DNA of 64,000 bases from Brachycybe producta (lineage: Eukaryota > Arthropoda > Diplopoda > Playtdesmida > Andrognathidae). Within the stretch, counting starts at the first letter, position 1; each line of letters begins with the position of its first letter. The notes beneath the pieces were generated by a model that had not been told where the DNA came from, searched no databases, and saw only the letters and a program-made list of their open reading frames with translations. The translations under genes were made by a program, and so were the position numbers. Below, piece after piece: positions 21,570-32,460 of this stretch. The DNA is taken from assembly GCA_036925085.1 (NCBI GenBank), contig JAUPFP010000008.1:2081957-2145956 (forward strand), read 5' to 3'.

Positions 21570-24385
21570 AGTTCGTATCTCATGAAACACAAACCACTGA
21601 CAGAAGGATGGAGGAAAAGGACAAAAACGACACAGGGATCATCATCGTCATCATCTTTTTCAGAAGTGATGATAAAGTTAGCTTTTCTTCTTTCTAGTTA
21701 TGAAATTATATTATGGTACCCATTAGGTGTTTCCTCTTTCTCTCTTATGTTGGGCCCGTTTCTCCTTCTCCCTTTGATATATAAATAGTAGGGGGGAGAT
21801 GGGTGAAAAGTTGAATTAATCCACCCATTCTCCCCCTTCTCTTTAAACCCACCCTCTGTCAAAAAATCGATGCACTTTTCCGAAGAAGTGAGTTCTCTCT
21901 CTCTCTCTCTCTTGTAAGTTCGTAACTATAGAAGAGATTCTCAGTCACAGCATTTCGTGTCCCATCTCCTCCATTCTTCAATGCGGCTTCTAGCTGCATA
22001 GTTCTCACTTTAGTTTGTTAACCAGCTTAGCATTTTCTGTAAGAAAGGAAAAAAAAAAAAGGTTCACAAAGTTATATGTGTGTGTTTCTGCAGTAAAAAA
22101 GGGGCACAGTCACAGTATAGAAATACTGTGGCCACAGTGAGCCAAGCATACATAAAACAACCAATGAAAGTGTAATGTTGAATGACAGTGCGGTGTCGAT
22201 GTGGGCCACAGTGACAGGAGGTGGTCACTTATAAATCTTGGTCGGTGGCTCGAGGTTTTGAGGTCGTTGTCGTATATATTAAGCCTGCAGTACACGATAA
22301 GAGAGTTCTTCCTTTAGGATTATACATATTAATCGAGAGGGATTGTGATCTGAAAAAGTAAAATTTTTGGGAAGAAGTATCATCAGGGATCACATGGATA
22401 TCATGGGTGAGAATCATGTATCCATTGTACAAGTGTACAGAAAACTGCAGTGTTGGATGTTTAAATTTCATGATTTTTGGTTGTCGTTTTCTTTTGAGTC
22501 ACTTGATCCTAAGAAGTAAATATAGGAAATAGCAGAACGGTTGGTGGTTGTAACGAACAGCAGGAAGAAAGTGTCCAGTGTCCTTTCTTGTCAGCTGTCG
22601 TTACTGTGGGCCATTCGGTTGCTTTTTTTTTTTAAGATTTATTTATATATCGATATTCATATGTATACTGGTTATCTATTCAATATATTATATAGAAGGT
22701 AGGATGACAATAATAATATTAATAATAATATCAAAAGTATATGGCTGTTAGGTTGTCATGGTTACTGGATGCACACACATAATAGAGGATAGAGAGACAC
22801 CATATATACAGAAGGTCCTCTTTTCTAGTATTTTTTTTTGTTGGCCTGTTGCCAGAAACAGGCTGAATCCCAAGTATATTGCTGCGGAAAAATTGATTTT
22901 TTTTGACGCAAAGTCGGTGGTGCGAAAGAACGTGTATACACTATCTGAAGTATAACAACACCCCTCTCACTTCTCCCCAATCCCTATTCAACTTCCTTTT
23001 TTTCGTCCCAATTTTTCGACTTTTATTTCCCCCCTCCCCATATTACCAATTTATTTTTTGCAATCCATCTAAAGTAAAATCCAGGTTGCACGGTTTAATA
23101 AGGGGCTTGTGGCCGCGTTTTTACTTTCCTATGTTGGGTTGGTTACGATCTGTTCTATAAGATCTTCCTCTTGTTATTTGTTTTTAGAAGTAAGCGTAAT
23201 TTGGTTTTAATGTGGAAAAGCCCCTCGAAATCTTGTTTACTTTACATTTGTGTAGCAAGGGTGAGACAGAAGGGGCATATGCCCCGGGTGTCGAGATCAG
23301 GAGGCGCCAAAATGACAGCTCAAAGTAGTACAGAAAAGAATTGATCCTTGATCAATATGCAAATTATATTGAATAATTTTTCTGATCAATTTTTTCAAGG
23401 GTGACCTGTGTGAACCTTTGGTTACTATTACGCCCTTTTTTTCTTGGAAACAGGCGCTTTTAATATTTTGCCCTCTGGCTCCACAAAAATCCTAGCTATG
23501 CTAGTAATATTTTTTGGTTTTCAGGAGTAAAACTTAAGAAGTGTTTCAGAAATTAGAAGGGTTGCTCAAAATAAGCTTTTTTTATGTGAGTTTGACAAAA
23601 TAACCTAACTTGTTTTTATTTATAAAAAGTTTAATTTGATTGCTAACAAACATGAAAATACTATTTAAGTGAATTAGCTACCTGTTCTAGTTTTTAATAC
23701 ATTTTCAGTTTGCAAGAGTTTGAAAATCAACTGTTCATAAAACATCTTAAGAAGAAATTGAAAGGGGTTTTTATTAGCCAAGTACTATATCGATATCTTT
23801 AAAAATAAACTTTTTCTGCAGTTTGAAAATTTGTTTTCATTTTTCACATTTGAACGTCATATTTTTAAGTTGCAAAAAAAAAAAGTTTATTTTTAAAAAT
23901 AATATCAACATAAAGGCTTTAAGCATGTTAATGTATTTTTCTACTTTCTATAGTACTTTTAATTTCTCTTTGAAGATGATTACGAAAAGAAAAAATACTG
24001 CGTAAAGAAAGTCATATATTACGGTCCTTAAATCACTTAGTGAGCATTGGGTACTTCAATATCCTGTTTGTGATTCCCTAGTAAACAACATTGAAATAGT
24101 AAGAGTGACGGGATTCCAGAGAATGTAATCTTTTCTTTGAAAATCCTTGACCCATATTAGAATTTGGACAGATTCCTTTCATTGAATCTTATTATATCCT
24201 GAGCAAAGAAAATTTCTATTGTGATCTGATGATAATTTGTCATAACAATAAACTTGTCTCATGTGGTGTATCTTTTTTAATGAGACCTGCGAGACCCAGT
24301 TGAATATCATACAGTCATACTGAGCATATCATAAAAGCCTTAAGCCAATGTCACGCTGGTTTCATTAAATGATACATCTTGTGAC

Positions 24386-24425
<40 letters not shown>

Positions 24426-24968
24426 TTCCAGGTGGCCTAGGCAGCGACGATGCTGGTGGTGACAAAGATGCCGACGAACAAGCCGAGCTCGAAAGGTTGG
24501 AGGTCCTTCGAGAGGCCGAAGAGAGACGTAAAGAAAAACATCGTAAGATGGAGGAGGAGAGAGAGACAATGCGGCAGGGAATTAGAGACAAAGTACGCAA
24601 CTTTTAATATGACATTGATTGGAATACGTTTTGCGCTTAACATTTTATTTCTCTCGATCTTTTTTTATATATACGTATATATAATAGTACGGCATTAAGA
24701 AGAGGGAAGAGAAAGAGGCCGAACAGAATCAGATGTTCGAAGCAAGTAGTTTGAATCGAAAGAAGAAGACTCCAGAGGAGTTAGCCAAAGAGGCTGAAGC
24801 GGAAGATGAGGACGAATTTACCAGTACGTACTTTTTAAGTTTTAACAACTAACTCAACTTATTTTTGTTTTTTTCAAATTGTTTTTTTTTTCAGAGCTAA
24901 AAAACACTCTGGAGTCACAAGTAAATGAAATCAAACAACAAATTGAAGGGAAGTGTGTATTACAGTAA
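20808..24968 (+). CDS. CPLX: Complexin
   Basis: Small cytosolic SNARE-binding protein that clamps and promotes synaptic vesicle fusion. Four coding exons: 20808-20862, 24432-24592, 24688-24823 and 24895-24968, giving 141 residues, the usual size. The N-terminus MAAFVAKQMVGNKLNAVKG is almost the arthropod complexin sequence. An accessory helix (ELERLEVLREAEERRKEK) leads into the central SNARE-binding helix (HRKMEEERETMRQGIRDK, then YGIKK) at about residues 50-77. RKKKTPEELA follows. The C-terminus CVLQ is a CAAX-type prenylation box, as in one Drosophila isoform class. Intron 1 is 3.6 kb and holds repeats, an X-box at 22752 and a TA microsatellite at the acceptor. A large non-coding upstream region suits neuron-specific regulation. 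Confidence 0.95.
22752..22765 (+). promoter_or_regulatory. RFX X-box motif in complexin intron 1
   Basis: GTTGTCATGGTTAC, near-identical to the motifs at 18102 and 19376. A weaker relative, GTTTCCATGACAAT, is at 21352-21365 in the same intron. Confidence 0.45.
23240..23507. mobile_element. Degenerate non-autonomous DNA transposon in complexin intron 1
   Basis: The left end has GGGGCATATGCCCCGGG and GGCGCCAAAATGACAG; on the reverse strand the right end reads TAGCTAGGATTTTTGTGGAG and GAGGGCAAAATATT. These GC-rich, conserved-looking ends are typical of widespread hAT-like elements, but no clear terminal repeat or target duplication is preserved. Confidence 0.4.
24386..24423. repeat. (TA)n microsatellite next to the complexin exon 2 acceptor
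   Basis: About 17 TA units end seven bases before the CAG acceptor, so they occupy the usual branch-point and polypyrimidine region of intron 1; only a T6CC run separates them from the exon. Confidence 0.85.
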
Positions 24969-25477
24969 GAGGACTACTGTACGCGGCTAGGGTTGGGTGA
25001 GGTCCATCGATTTCATTGATGCTCTGTTTTATCGGCCTTCCAAGCCCTCCGTTTCCTCCCCTAACACTCGTAGCAGGCCCTAGATGTCCCTCTTGATTTT
25101 TCCATCCCTGTAAAACAAAACAAAGCAAAAAAGGCTGAGAGCCTAATGCAACGAACATCATCCAAAACAAAACAAGGAAGTGCATTAGATACAATTCGTT
25201 GTAACCCCTGCACCTCACAATTATTCCTCCTCGAGCTTTTTTTCCCATCCAATTTCTGCTTCTGCTGCTGCTGCTTCTTCTTCTGCTTCCGATGTTGCAT
25301 CTGGAGACTTGATATTATATGGGTTGTATCATCTTGGACTAAACGTTTCTTCATGTCGTCACCGTCTTCAAGCAAATTAACGGCGGTTATTACCGATATA
25401 GTTTCGTTCGAGTTTGAAATCTTTCGCAGTCCATATTTTCTCTGCTTATACAGTGTGACATAATATAAAAAAAATGT
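24931..25477 (-). CDS. Unrecognised two-exon candidate protein antisense to the complexin 3' end
   Basis: I do not recognise the product. The minus-strand frame is open from about 25477 to 25214 and contains KYGLRKISNSNETISVI, DDMKKRLVQDDTTHIISS and a Lys/Gln-rich stretch. A GAG-GTGCAG donor at 25214 and a TTTTACAG acceptor at 25108 join it in frame to 25107-24931, which encodes GWKNQEGHLGPATSVRGG and ends in HTSLQFVV. The residue mix is much less low-complexity than other non-coding frames here, and base composition is more balanced than its flanks. The upstream limit is set only by a stop and a possible TATATAG acceptor, so 5' exons would be missing. The last 38 bases overlap complexin exon 4 in antisense. 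Conserved 3' UTR of complexin is an alternative. Confidence 0.35.
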
Positions 25478-26460
25478 CTATATATCTACATTTGATTCTT
25501 ACAATGGAAACAGTTTAACATGAAATGTTGTGTACTAAATTGTTTTTTTTTCGTGTTAAACGAATTTCGTATTAAAAAAAAACAGAATGTTTATGATATT
25601 CTAATGGACCGAACTGAACATACAAGTACATATATCGTGTTAAACGATTTCCTCTGTAATTATTTTATTTTTTGTGGCGACGACCAATGCTTACAAAATA
25701 TGAAATAAAGAAGAAAATTACAAAGATAATTAATTAATAAATATTGATATAGCTACAGATTTTAATGGTATACCTGAAATTTTTTTTTTTTGCTTACAGA
25801 ATATTAATTAATATTTTGCTAGCATGGTGGTCATCTCCGAAACAATAAAAAAAAAATGATAGATACATGGAAAATAAAGGTTCAAATTCAATAAGATAAC
25901 TTTAGCAATTTGAATCTTTTTTCTGAGTATAGGCTTCTAAAATATGGAGAGAAAAAAAACACTTGTTTTATTGAGAAACACTTGGAAAATGTGTGTTTTC
26001 TATATTGGAAGCCTGTTTCAAATTACAAAGTTAAAAGTGCGAAATTTTTCGTTTTGAATTTGGACCTAAGAAAAAAATGTTTTTTTTTTCTCGTTAATTG
26101 ATTGATTTGTGTCACATTGTAACTTCTGTCGTGAATTTTTCTTTTTTAATCGTGCGTTCGTTGCATTTGGTCTGAAAGGGTTGCATTTCTCTCTCTCTCT
26201 CTATACAGTATATCTATATCTATATGTATTACCAGTACTCTTTTATGTATGTGCATTGTATGTACCTCACCCACCCCTTGCTACTCGTACTTGTTTTTAT
26301 TTGATCGAGTTCTGTGATAGAAGAGATATTGACACAAAACAGTTCCCTTGATCCACAAGACTTTGGTAAGTCACGGGTTTATTGGGAATCTTGTGTCCCT
26401 ATCGGATGTAATTTGCAGCTAGAAATATTTACCAAAAAAAAAAAAAAAAAACACACATCT

Positions 26461-26750
26461 CTTCAACGTATGACTAAAAAAATTCTTACCTATAACTATC
26501 TACTTAACTATTCTTAATTCTCTTATACTTCGATACTTCATAATAAGCTACAACTACTTCTACTTAGTCTCACTATTACTTTTAACACAAATACACAACT
26601 CGCTCCTTCTTCTAAAATATTTCCTATCTCTTCTTCTATTTATACCCTTCGAGAATTCGATTGTCTTCGAACTCGAGCCCCTACTCTCTTAAAACTACAA
26701 CTAACTAACTTACTCTCTTTACTCTCTTTTATCTATTACTTATAAACTCA
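26461..26750. other. Strand-asymmetric tract nearly lacking G
   Basis: By hand count the 290 bases contain 13 G against about 76 C on the plus strand; seven of the 13 G lie in CpG. Neighbouring DNA has ordinary G content. There is no simple repeat unit, so it is not a microsatellite. Confidence 0.75.
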
Positions 26751-29700
26751 TTGGCTAGTTAGTTGTTGACCAGGTAGTTAATTATGGTCAAACGAGGTAC
26801 GTAGAGTGACAAAAGTTCTATATAGTTATTCTAACACATAAACACAGACACATAGTTGAAGTGTTTCGATGGACTGCCTCGATTGCTCTGTCGTCACCTC
26901 ATTTTAGACCCATTTAGAAGAGATTTTTTTAGCATTTTAGACCCAACCTCATTCATAGTCATGTGATTATAGGAACCAAGTTAGTTTTATGATAATGGAT
27001 ATCCGCACCAAGTTCACATGACATTGCCTAAGTATGTATGTGTGTCTATGTGAACTTTTTAAAGGAGGACTTTTTTTTGTTGTTCTCGTCTGTGTAAACG
27101 ACTACATCCGACGAATTTGTGACGGAAAAGTTGGCTTAAGAGTTTCATGTGAACGCGGTGACTTTTTTTTTCCTCTATTCTTATTAGACCTCTTCCCCTT
27201 TTCCTTAAGATGTAACTTTAGTAGGTTTGGTTTGGACATACAGTAGGTGCAACTTTAACTTTTTTTTTCATAAGAAAATTTAAAAGAAATTCAAAGTTTA
27301 TTTAATACTAGAAGAGTAAAGGAAATGAACAATGATAAACCTTTTTTATGGTAGTTTAAAAAGAAAACAGATGAAGTTTACGTTATTTTATAATTAATTA
27401 ACAAACTTAAAACTGCACTATACAATTTTTATTTTCAAAATTGTCATCATAAGAATACAACTATTACATTTATTTACTCTGCTTGGTGCATATAGGGTTT
27501 GAATTTATTTTAAAAGTTGTCTGTATTAAAAAAAAGCTAAACACTATCCTAGTTTTTTCCCCCGCTAAAACTATGTTTAAAAATTCTGCTGGGTTACATC
27601 TTAAACACAATTCATTATTTAGCATTTTACTGGGTTTAAACAAATCGAGACTCTCATTTTTAGGCCGTAGGTTGTTTTTACAGGAGCTGGATGATGGGCC
27701 ATTGTGATATCTTTTGTGTTCTTCGAGGGTGGTGGAGGATGTTTTATTAAACAGAACTCTAACCGTTCTCTTTCTTTCCCATTTCCCTCATCATTTCATA
27801 CACAAAAAACTGACCCTACCTCTAATTTAATCATGACCCATCCCCATACCCCTATCTCTCCCCCCCCCTCTTAATTGTTTAATGATTTTAGACCTGAATA
27901 CAATTATTAATCCAAAATAAATATGAAATATATAAATATTATATAGATAATATATTAATGTATATCCATATTTCATCAGTAGAACGACATCTGTTTGTTA
28001 AAACATAAGAAAATGAAAAGTCCCCCATATGACTCCATACAATGACACCCTTTCAACACCGCCTTTAATCCATCTACACCCCAACCACCACCACCACCCT
28101 TCTCTTTCAAAATTCCTTTGTAGTCAATTTTTTTATTAAGAAAATACAACAAAAAAAAAATTCTTGAAAATATCCCACCCACCTAACCCTTAATTCCCGA
28201 TGGAGATTTTTTTTATCAAAATGCGTTGTTGATCCTCACACTTGTTATTGACATACTGAATTGGTCATTTTTTTAATCATATAACATATTTATATACACT
28301 ACTATGCACTTTGGTTTTAATTAGACATGTAGCTAGAGGCCTTGATGACGCGTAGAAAAACAAAAAAACAACAACAACAAAACAATACATATTTAGTATA
28401 ACAATGTAGTCATTTGCTTCTCTTTCTCTCCTCTTTCTCCTCCTCGGGATTTAATTTACTGAACCTGGTTGTCCTCTTTATCTCCCTGTTCCATATTTTT
28501 CCAATGCTTCACTTTTTTTTTTTTAAAAATACTTTTAATTTTTTATTTTTATTCTCGAAAGTTTGTTCTAATTAGAACAATTGATTGAAAATGGCATCAA
28601 GTGTTCTTTTTAAGTGATAGACAAATTGAGATCATTTGTGATGGTTGTCCTACTCCTCCTCCTATTCATTTGGATGGAATATTAAGTGGATTTGATGATG
28701 TTGATGATGATTATGTTGCAGTTTTTAATATATATTTATTAAGATTGATGGCCAACCAATTATAGAGATTGATTGATTGCCTTTGTTACTTGTATGCGTT
28801 TATATGCGTGCATATATTTTACACATAAACGAATAATTTATCCCATTTTTCTCACCTTCTTCAATGCAACAGGGATAAACAAAACCAACAAAAAATGTTC
28901 TTTTTTGCCTTTTTTTTTTTGTATTTTAATATAAGGCAATATTTTCAAAGTTTTATTGAGAAAAAGAAGAAGAAAAAAACTATTTATTCTGTTGAGGTTT
29001 TAGCATTTTTTTAAAAAAAGAAATTTTAAGGGAATATCACCGTCCTTTTGTGGTAGTTGCTTCTTTTTCACCCCTCCTCCACTTCCAAAAATCCTCCTTT
29101 TTCTTCCCTTTTAATCCATTTCTCTCTGTCCCTTCAGCATCCTCCTTTTCTATATCATCAATAATAATAATAATAATAATAAAATATTCTCATGTGTCGG
29201 TGGATGGATGAGAAAAACAATTTCTTCTCATTCATTCTTCATTCCATGTTTTCGGTTTTTGCATTGTCTTTGAATAGACTTGTTTCTTGTTTTATTTTTC
29301 TGAAAAAAAGAGGGGGTTTTAAAACCAACAAAAGGAAATGAGGTAGTGGTGTGTTGCAGTCTCCTTTTTTCAGTTCTTTTATGTTGGTCGTCGTTTATTT
29401 TTTCATTTACTTTCTCCCTTCCCAAGTTATTGTGTACGCTCAGGTTTTTTTTTTCTATTTCCATTTCTTTTGTCTTTATGTAGTTTTATCTAACTGAATT
29501 TCCTAAACGAACTTATTTTTTTACGTTTCTTTGACATGTTTTAAAATAAAGAAACCTAAAAGTTATAAAACTAGTCATTCCACTAGTAACAACCAAGTTA
29601 TAGCTGTATAACAAATATTCATTCAAAATAAAAAGAAAATTATATGATAATATTATCATTATTATATTGTCTTTTATTTGAATTTGTTTAGCTGGACTAC

Positions 29701-30811
29701 TATGGTATTATTACTCTGAAAATGTTTGAAGTAATACGAATAACATAAGTTTTTTTTTGTTCGGTGCCCCTGACGTTAGGCAATCACTGCTTGCACGTAT
29801 GTTTTTTATGAAGTCGATAAAAAATTCAAAATTTAATACATTTTGGCTTTTAGTTTTTGCTTTTTTAGTTACTACTTTTGTTCCATTCTGTACTTTTGAG
29901 TAGGTTTTATTTCTTTTTTTTTTTTTACTAATAAATTAATAATGAAGGATATTTTTATGAGTAGGTCACGTACGTGTTAATGGAGCTGTAACAAATGTAA
30001 GTCTAGGTTTCTGTTTAAATTGATGTTAGAGCATAGATAAATAATAAGACATGGAAAACAATAGTGCTATTAAGAGTGTATTTATCTTGAATCTGGAACA
30101 TTTTGCATGCAAAGAAGCCGTTTGTTCTCAAATCGATAAACAGTTCTATCAAAAATGCATAAACTTGTTGAGAATTCTGAAAACAGTTTTTTTTTTCTCT
30201 TGCTCTCTTTAAGAAAATTTCCAAGCATTACTGGCATATTCGTTGGTAAGCCTAATGGTAATATCATATGGTTTATACTGTGAGCTGTAATATAGGAGTG
30301 AGTGTGTGTTTTTTTGAATGTCTTTTATAGAGCCTCACAAAAAAATATGCTGATGTTGTGTGGAGAGAAACCATAATGCATTTTCAACCCATATTACGGG
30401 ATATGGAGTGATCGAATTTTAGTGGTTTTTGTTGGTTAGAATTTTGCAGCGTTAGTCAGTTTAAGAATGCAATGCACATGATAAATATTTACATCCAAAA
30501 AGCGATCATTTCTCTATAATGTCAACCTAACCCATCTTATTGCATTCTTTATTCTAAGTTACGAATGTAAAGTTTTAAAATTTAATGTATGCATAGAATG
30601 AATGTTTACTCGTCTTTACAGCAATTAATTTTCTGAGATGTATCAGACAGTGAGTGATTATGCTATTTTATTAAATAGGAAACTTTTGTTTCAGTTCTTT
30701 CACAAACCCATCATTTATCGTAATTCGGTGTGCAACTTTAAGTGTCATTTATAGTGGATACGATGAATAACAACATTAACCAACAAAAAACAATCGTCTA
30801 TTTAAAAGTAC

Positions 30812-30817
30812 TTTATT
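30812..30817 (-). terminator. Poly(A) signal AATAAA of EMC10
   Basis: AATAAA on the minus strand about 90 bases beyond the EMC10 stop codon. Confidence 0.5.
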
Positions 30818-30905
30818 TTTGAATTTTTATTTTAAAAACAACGATACAAGTACATGATTTTTCATTTAAAGAAGGCAGAAACGGACAAAGACGTTTGACG
30901 AATGA

Positions 30906-32011
30906 CTACCTCCCACCTCCTTGACCTTCTGGATTCGCAATCCCCGAAATAAAGATGAAGATAAAGACAGGAACAATGTACATCCACTGTAAGAAAGACA
31001 TATTGATACTATATAAAGTTTGTTACTAAATTAGACTAAGATTCTTTAATTACGTATTTGGCTAAGAAGGAGCGATTGTCGCCTTGTTCTCCTTTCGCCT
31101 TCTCTGCTTTCTCTCGATCCACCTTTTGTATGTACGCAGAAGTGTCCGGTCTTAAACGTAAAACCAAATTTTAACTTTCTAACTCACTGTCTTGCGAGGG
31201 CCATAGCAATAGTTAGGTCTTACGAGGGTCCCGTCTCGATGGGCCGCACTTCGACCACCGTTTTGAAATGAGTCAATGCAGAAGGAGGAACCAGCGTCCC
31301 ATCACATAGAGGTTTTGTGGTTGTGGCCGAAATTCCGACCGGTTCGCCAGACGCGTCCACATGAACCGTCAGAATGTCCGAGAGTCCGGACTCGTAAAGT
31401 GAACACTGCAAAAGTTGAGAGATCATATTTAGTTGCGGCGTTTCGGTAACAAATAGTGGTGATAATTACGGCTTCAACGAAAGTTGACAAGTAACTGATT
31501 CTTGATTCTGTTTTGATTGGAACTCTTAGCCGATAGACTCCTCCGTTTTGAGCTAGTTCCTGTACTTTCAAAGCAGTTAATCACGAGTTATATCTCACAT
31601 AGAACAATATAATAGTAGATCTAACTGACCAATAGTTTTGACCTTTGACCCTCAGTGAGTTGTACGTCTTGTGGCAATTGGATCCTTGAGGGTTTATAGG
31701 GTCTCAGTGTGAGCGAACGGCGAGATAGGAACTCGGGTGATGGACCTAGAATTAAAGATTGAATCAGTGTAATTATCCCATTTGTACATTGGGATATTGA
31801 ACGTGTAACCGAAGTCAAAGGAGTGTTGCAGTTGAAAGGTCACTGCTCCTTCCATAGTCAGTTCAGATTCATCCTGAAATCAGTGAACATTTAATTACAT
31901 CAATGCTGTACTCTACGATATCTCACTATCTAATTCACATACACTTACTGTCAAAACAAGCGTCAAACCAATTATAAACACAAGGATCGGTAAGAAAAAC
32001 GTCCGTTCCAT
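30906..32011 (-). CDS. EMC10: ER membrane protein complex subunit 10
   Basis: Single-pass subunit of the EMC insertase, which places tail-anchored and multipass proteins in the ER membrane. Seven exons on the minus strand: 31949-32011, 31810-31873, about 31630-31745, about 31470-31568, 31224-31405, 31054-31150 and 30906-30986; about 233 residues. It starts with a signal peptide (MERTFFLPILVFIIGLTLVL). LQHSFDFG, SLTLRP, NGGVYRLRVP, CSLYESGLSDILTVHVD and YIQKVDREKAEKAKG follow, then the membrane anchor WMYIVPVFIFIFISG. It ends GQGGGR, as in human EMC10. The second intron is only 64 bp. The junction between exons 3 and 4 lacks a normal acceptor in the expected frame and is unresolved. The gene is divergent from ACADSB, with 450 bp between start codons. 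Confidence 0.9.
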
Positions 32012-32460
32012 TTCCACGGCCAAATAAGTAACAGTACAAGAAATTGTTTACGGAAATTACCAGCAAAAATCAGCTGTAAGCCGATATATATAACAAAAAT
32101 GTGCGATTAGCGGCTTTTAATAATTTTTAATGTCTGTACATTGCAATAGATGGCGCTGAAACTTCAAGGTCAAACCGTCAAGGTTAAGGTGTAAGCTGTC
32201 AAGATATACCATACAAGGTGAATCAAAAGTCGCTAGTCTACAATCTTGACATTACGAACACGTGTCTGTTGTCAACCTTGAAAACTTTTGCTTCACTGTG
32301 TATTTACGAGGACAACCGCTCACATATAAAAGGGTGCTATTTGAATTTTCTCCTTCTTTTTAACTTTTTCGTCTCCGTTTCTGATTGTTTCTGTGTGACG
32401 GTTTTTTTTAAGGATTCGTGGTGTTGTAACAGCAGAAATTGCGTAAAGAGAACAGAAAAG
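32012..32460. promoter_or_regulatory. Shared promoter interval of EMC10 and ACADSB
   Basis: Carries CAATAGATGGCGCTGAAAC at 32144-32162, a CTCF-like motif 133 bases upstream of the EMC10 start codon. No TATA box at a convincing distance. An AT-driven frame over the ACADSB 5' UTR is not thought to be coding. Confidence 0.45.

Larger units (their letters stand above)
25478..30905. other. Non-coding region downstream of complexin
   Basis: No gene found. It includes probable complexin 3' UTR, homopolymer runs, a CT microsatellite near 26190, the almost G-free tract at 26461-26750, and scattered copies of the AT-rich dispersed repeat (for example ATAAACCTTTTTTATGGTAG near 27335). Long frames here are AT-driven and unconvincing. 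Confidence 0.5.

Noticed and set aside
22110-22471. Minus-strand frames of 61 and 80 residues within complexin intron 1
   Set aside because: No homology that I recognise, no clear splice partners, and adjacent to short hairpins such as ACAGTATAGAAATACTGT; not enough to call a gene.
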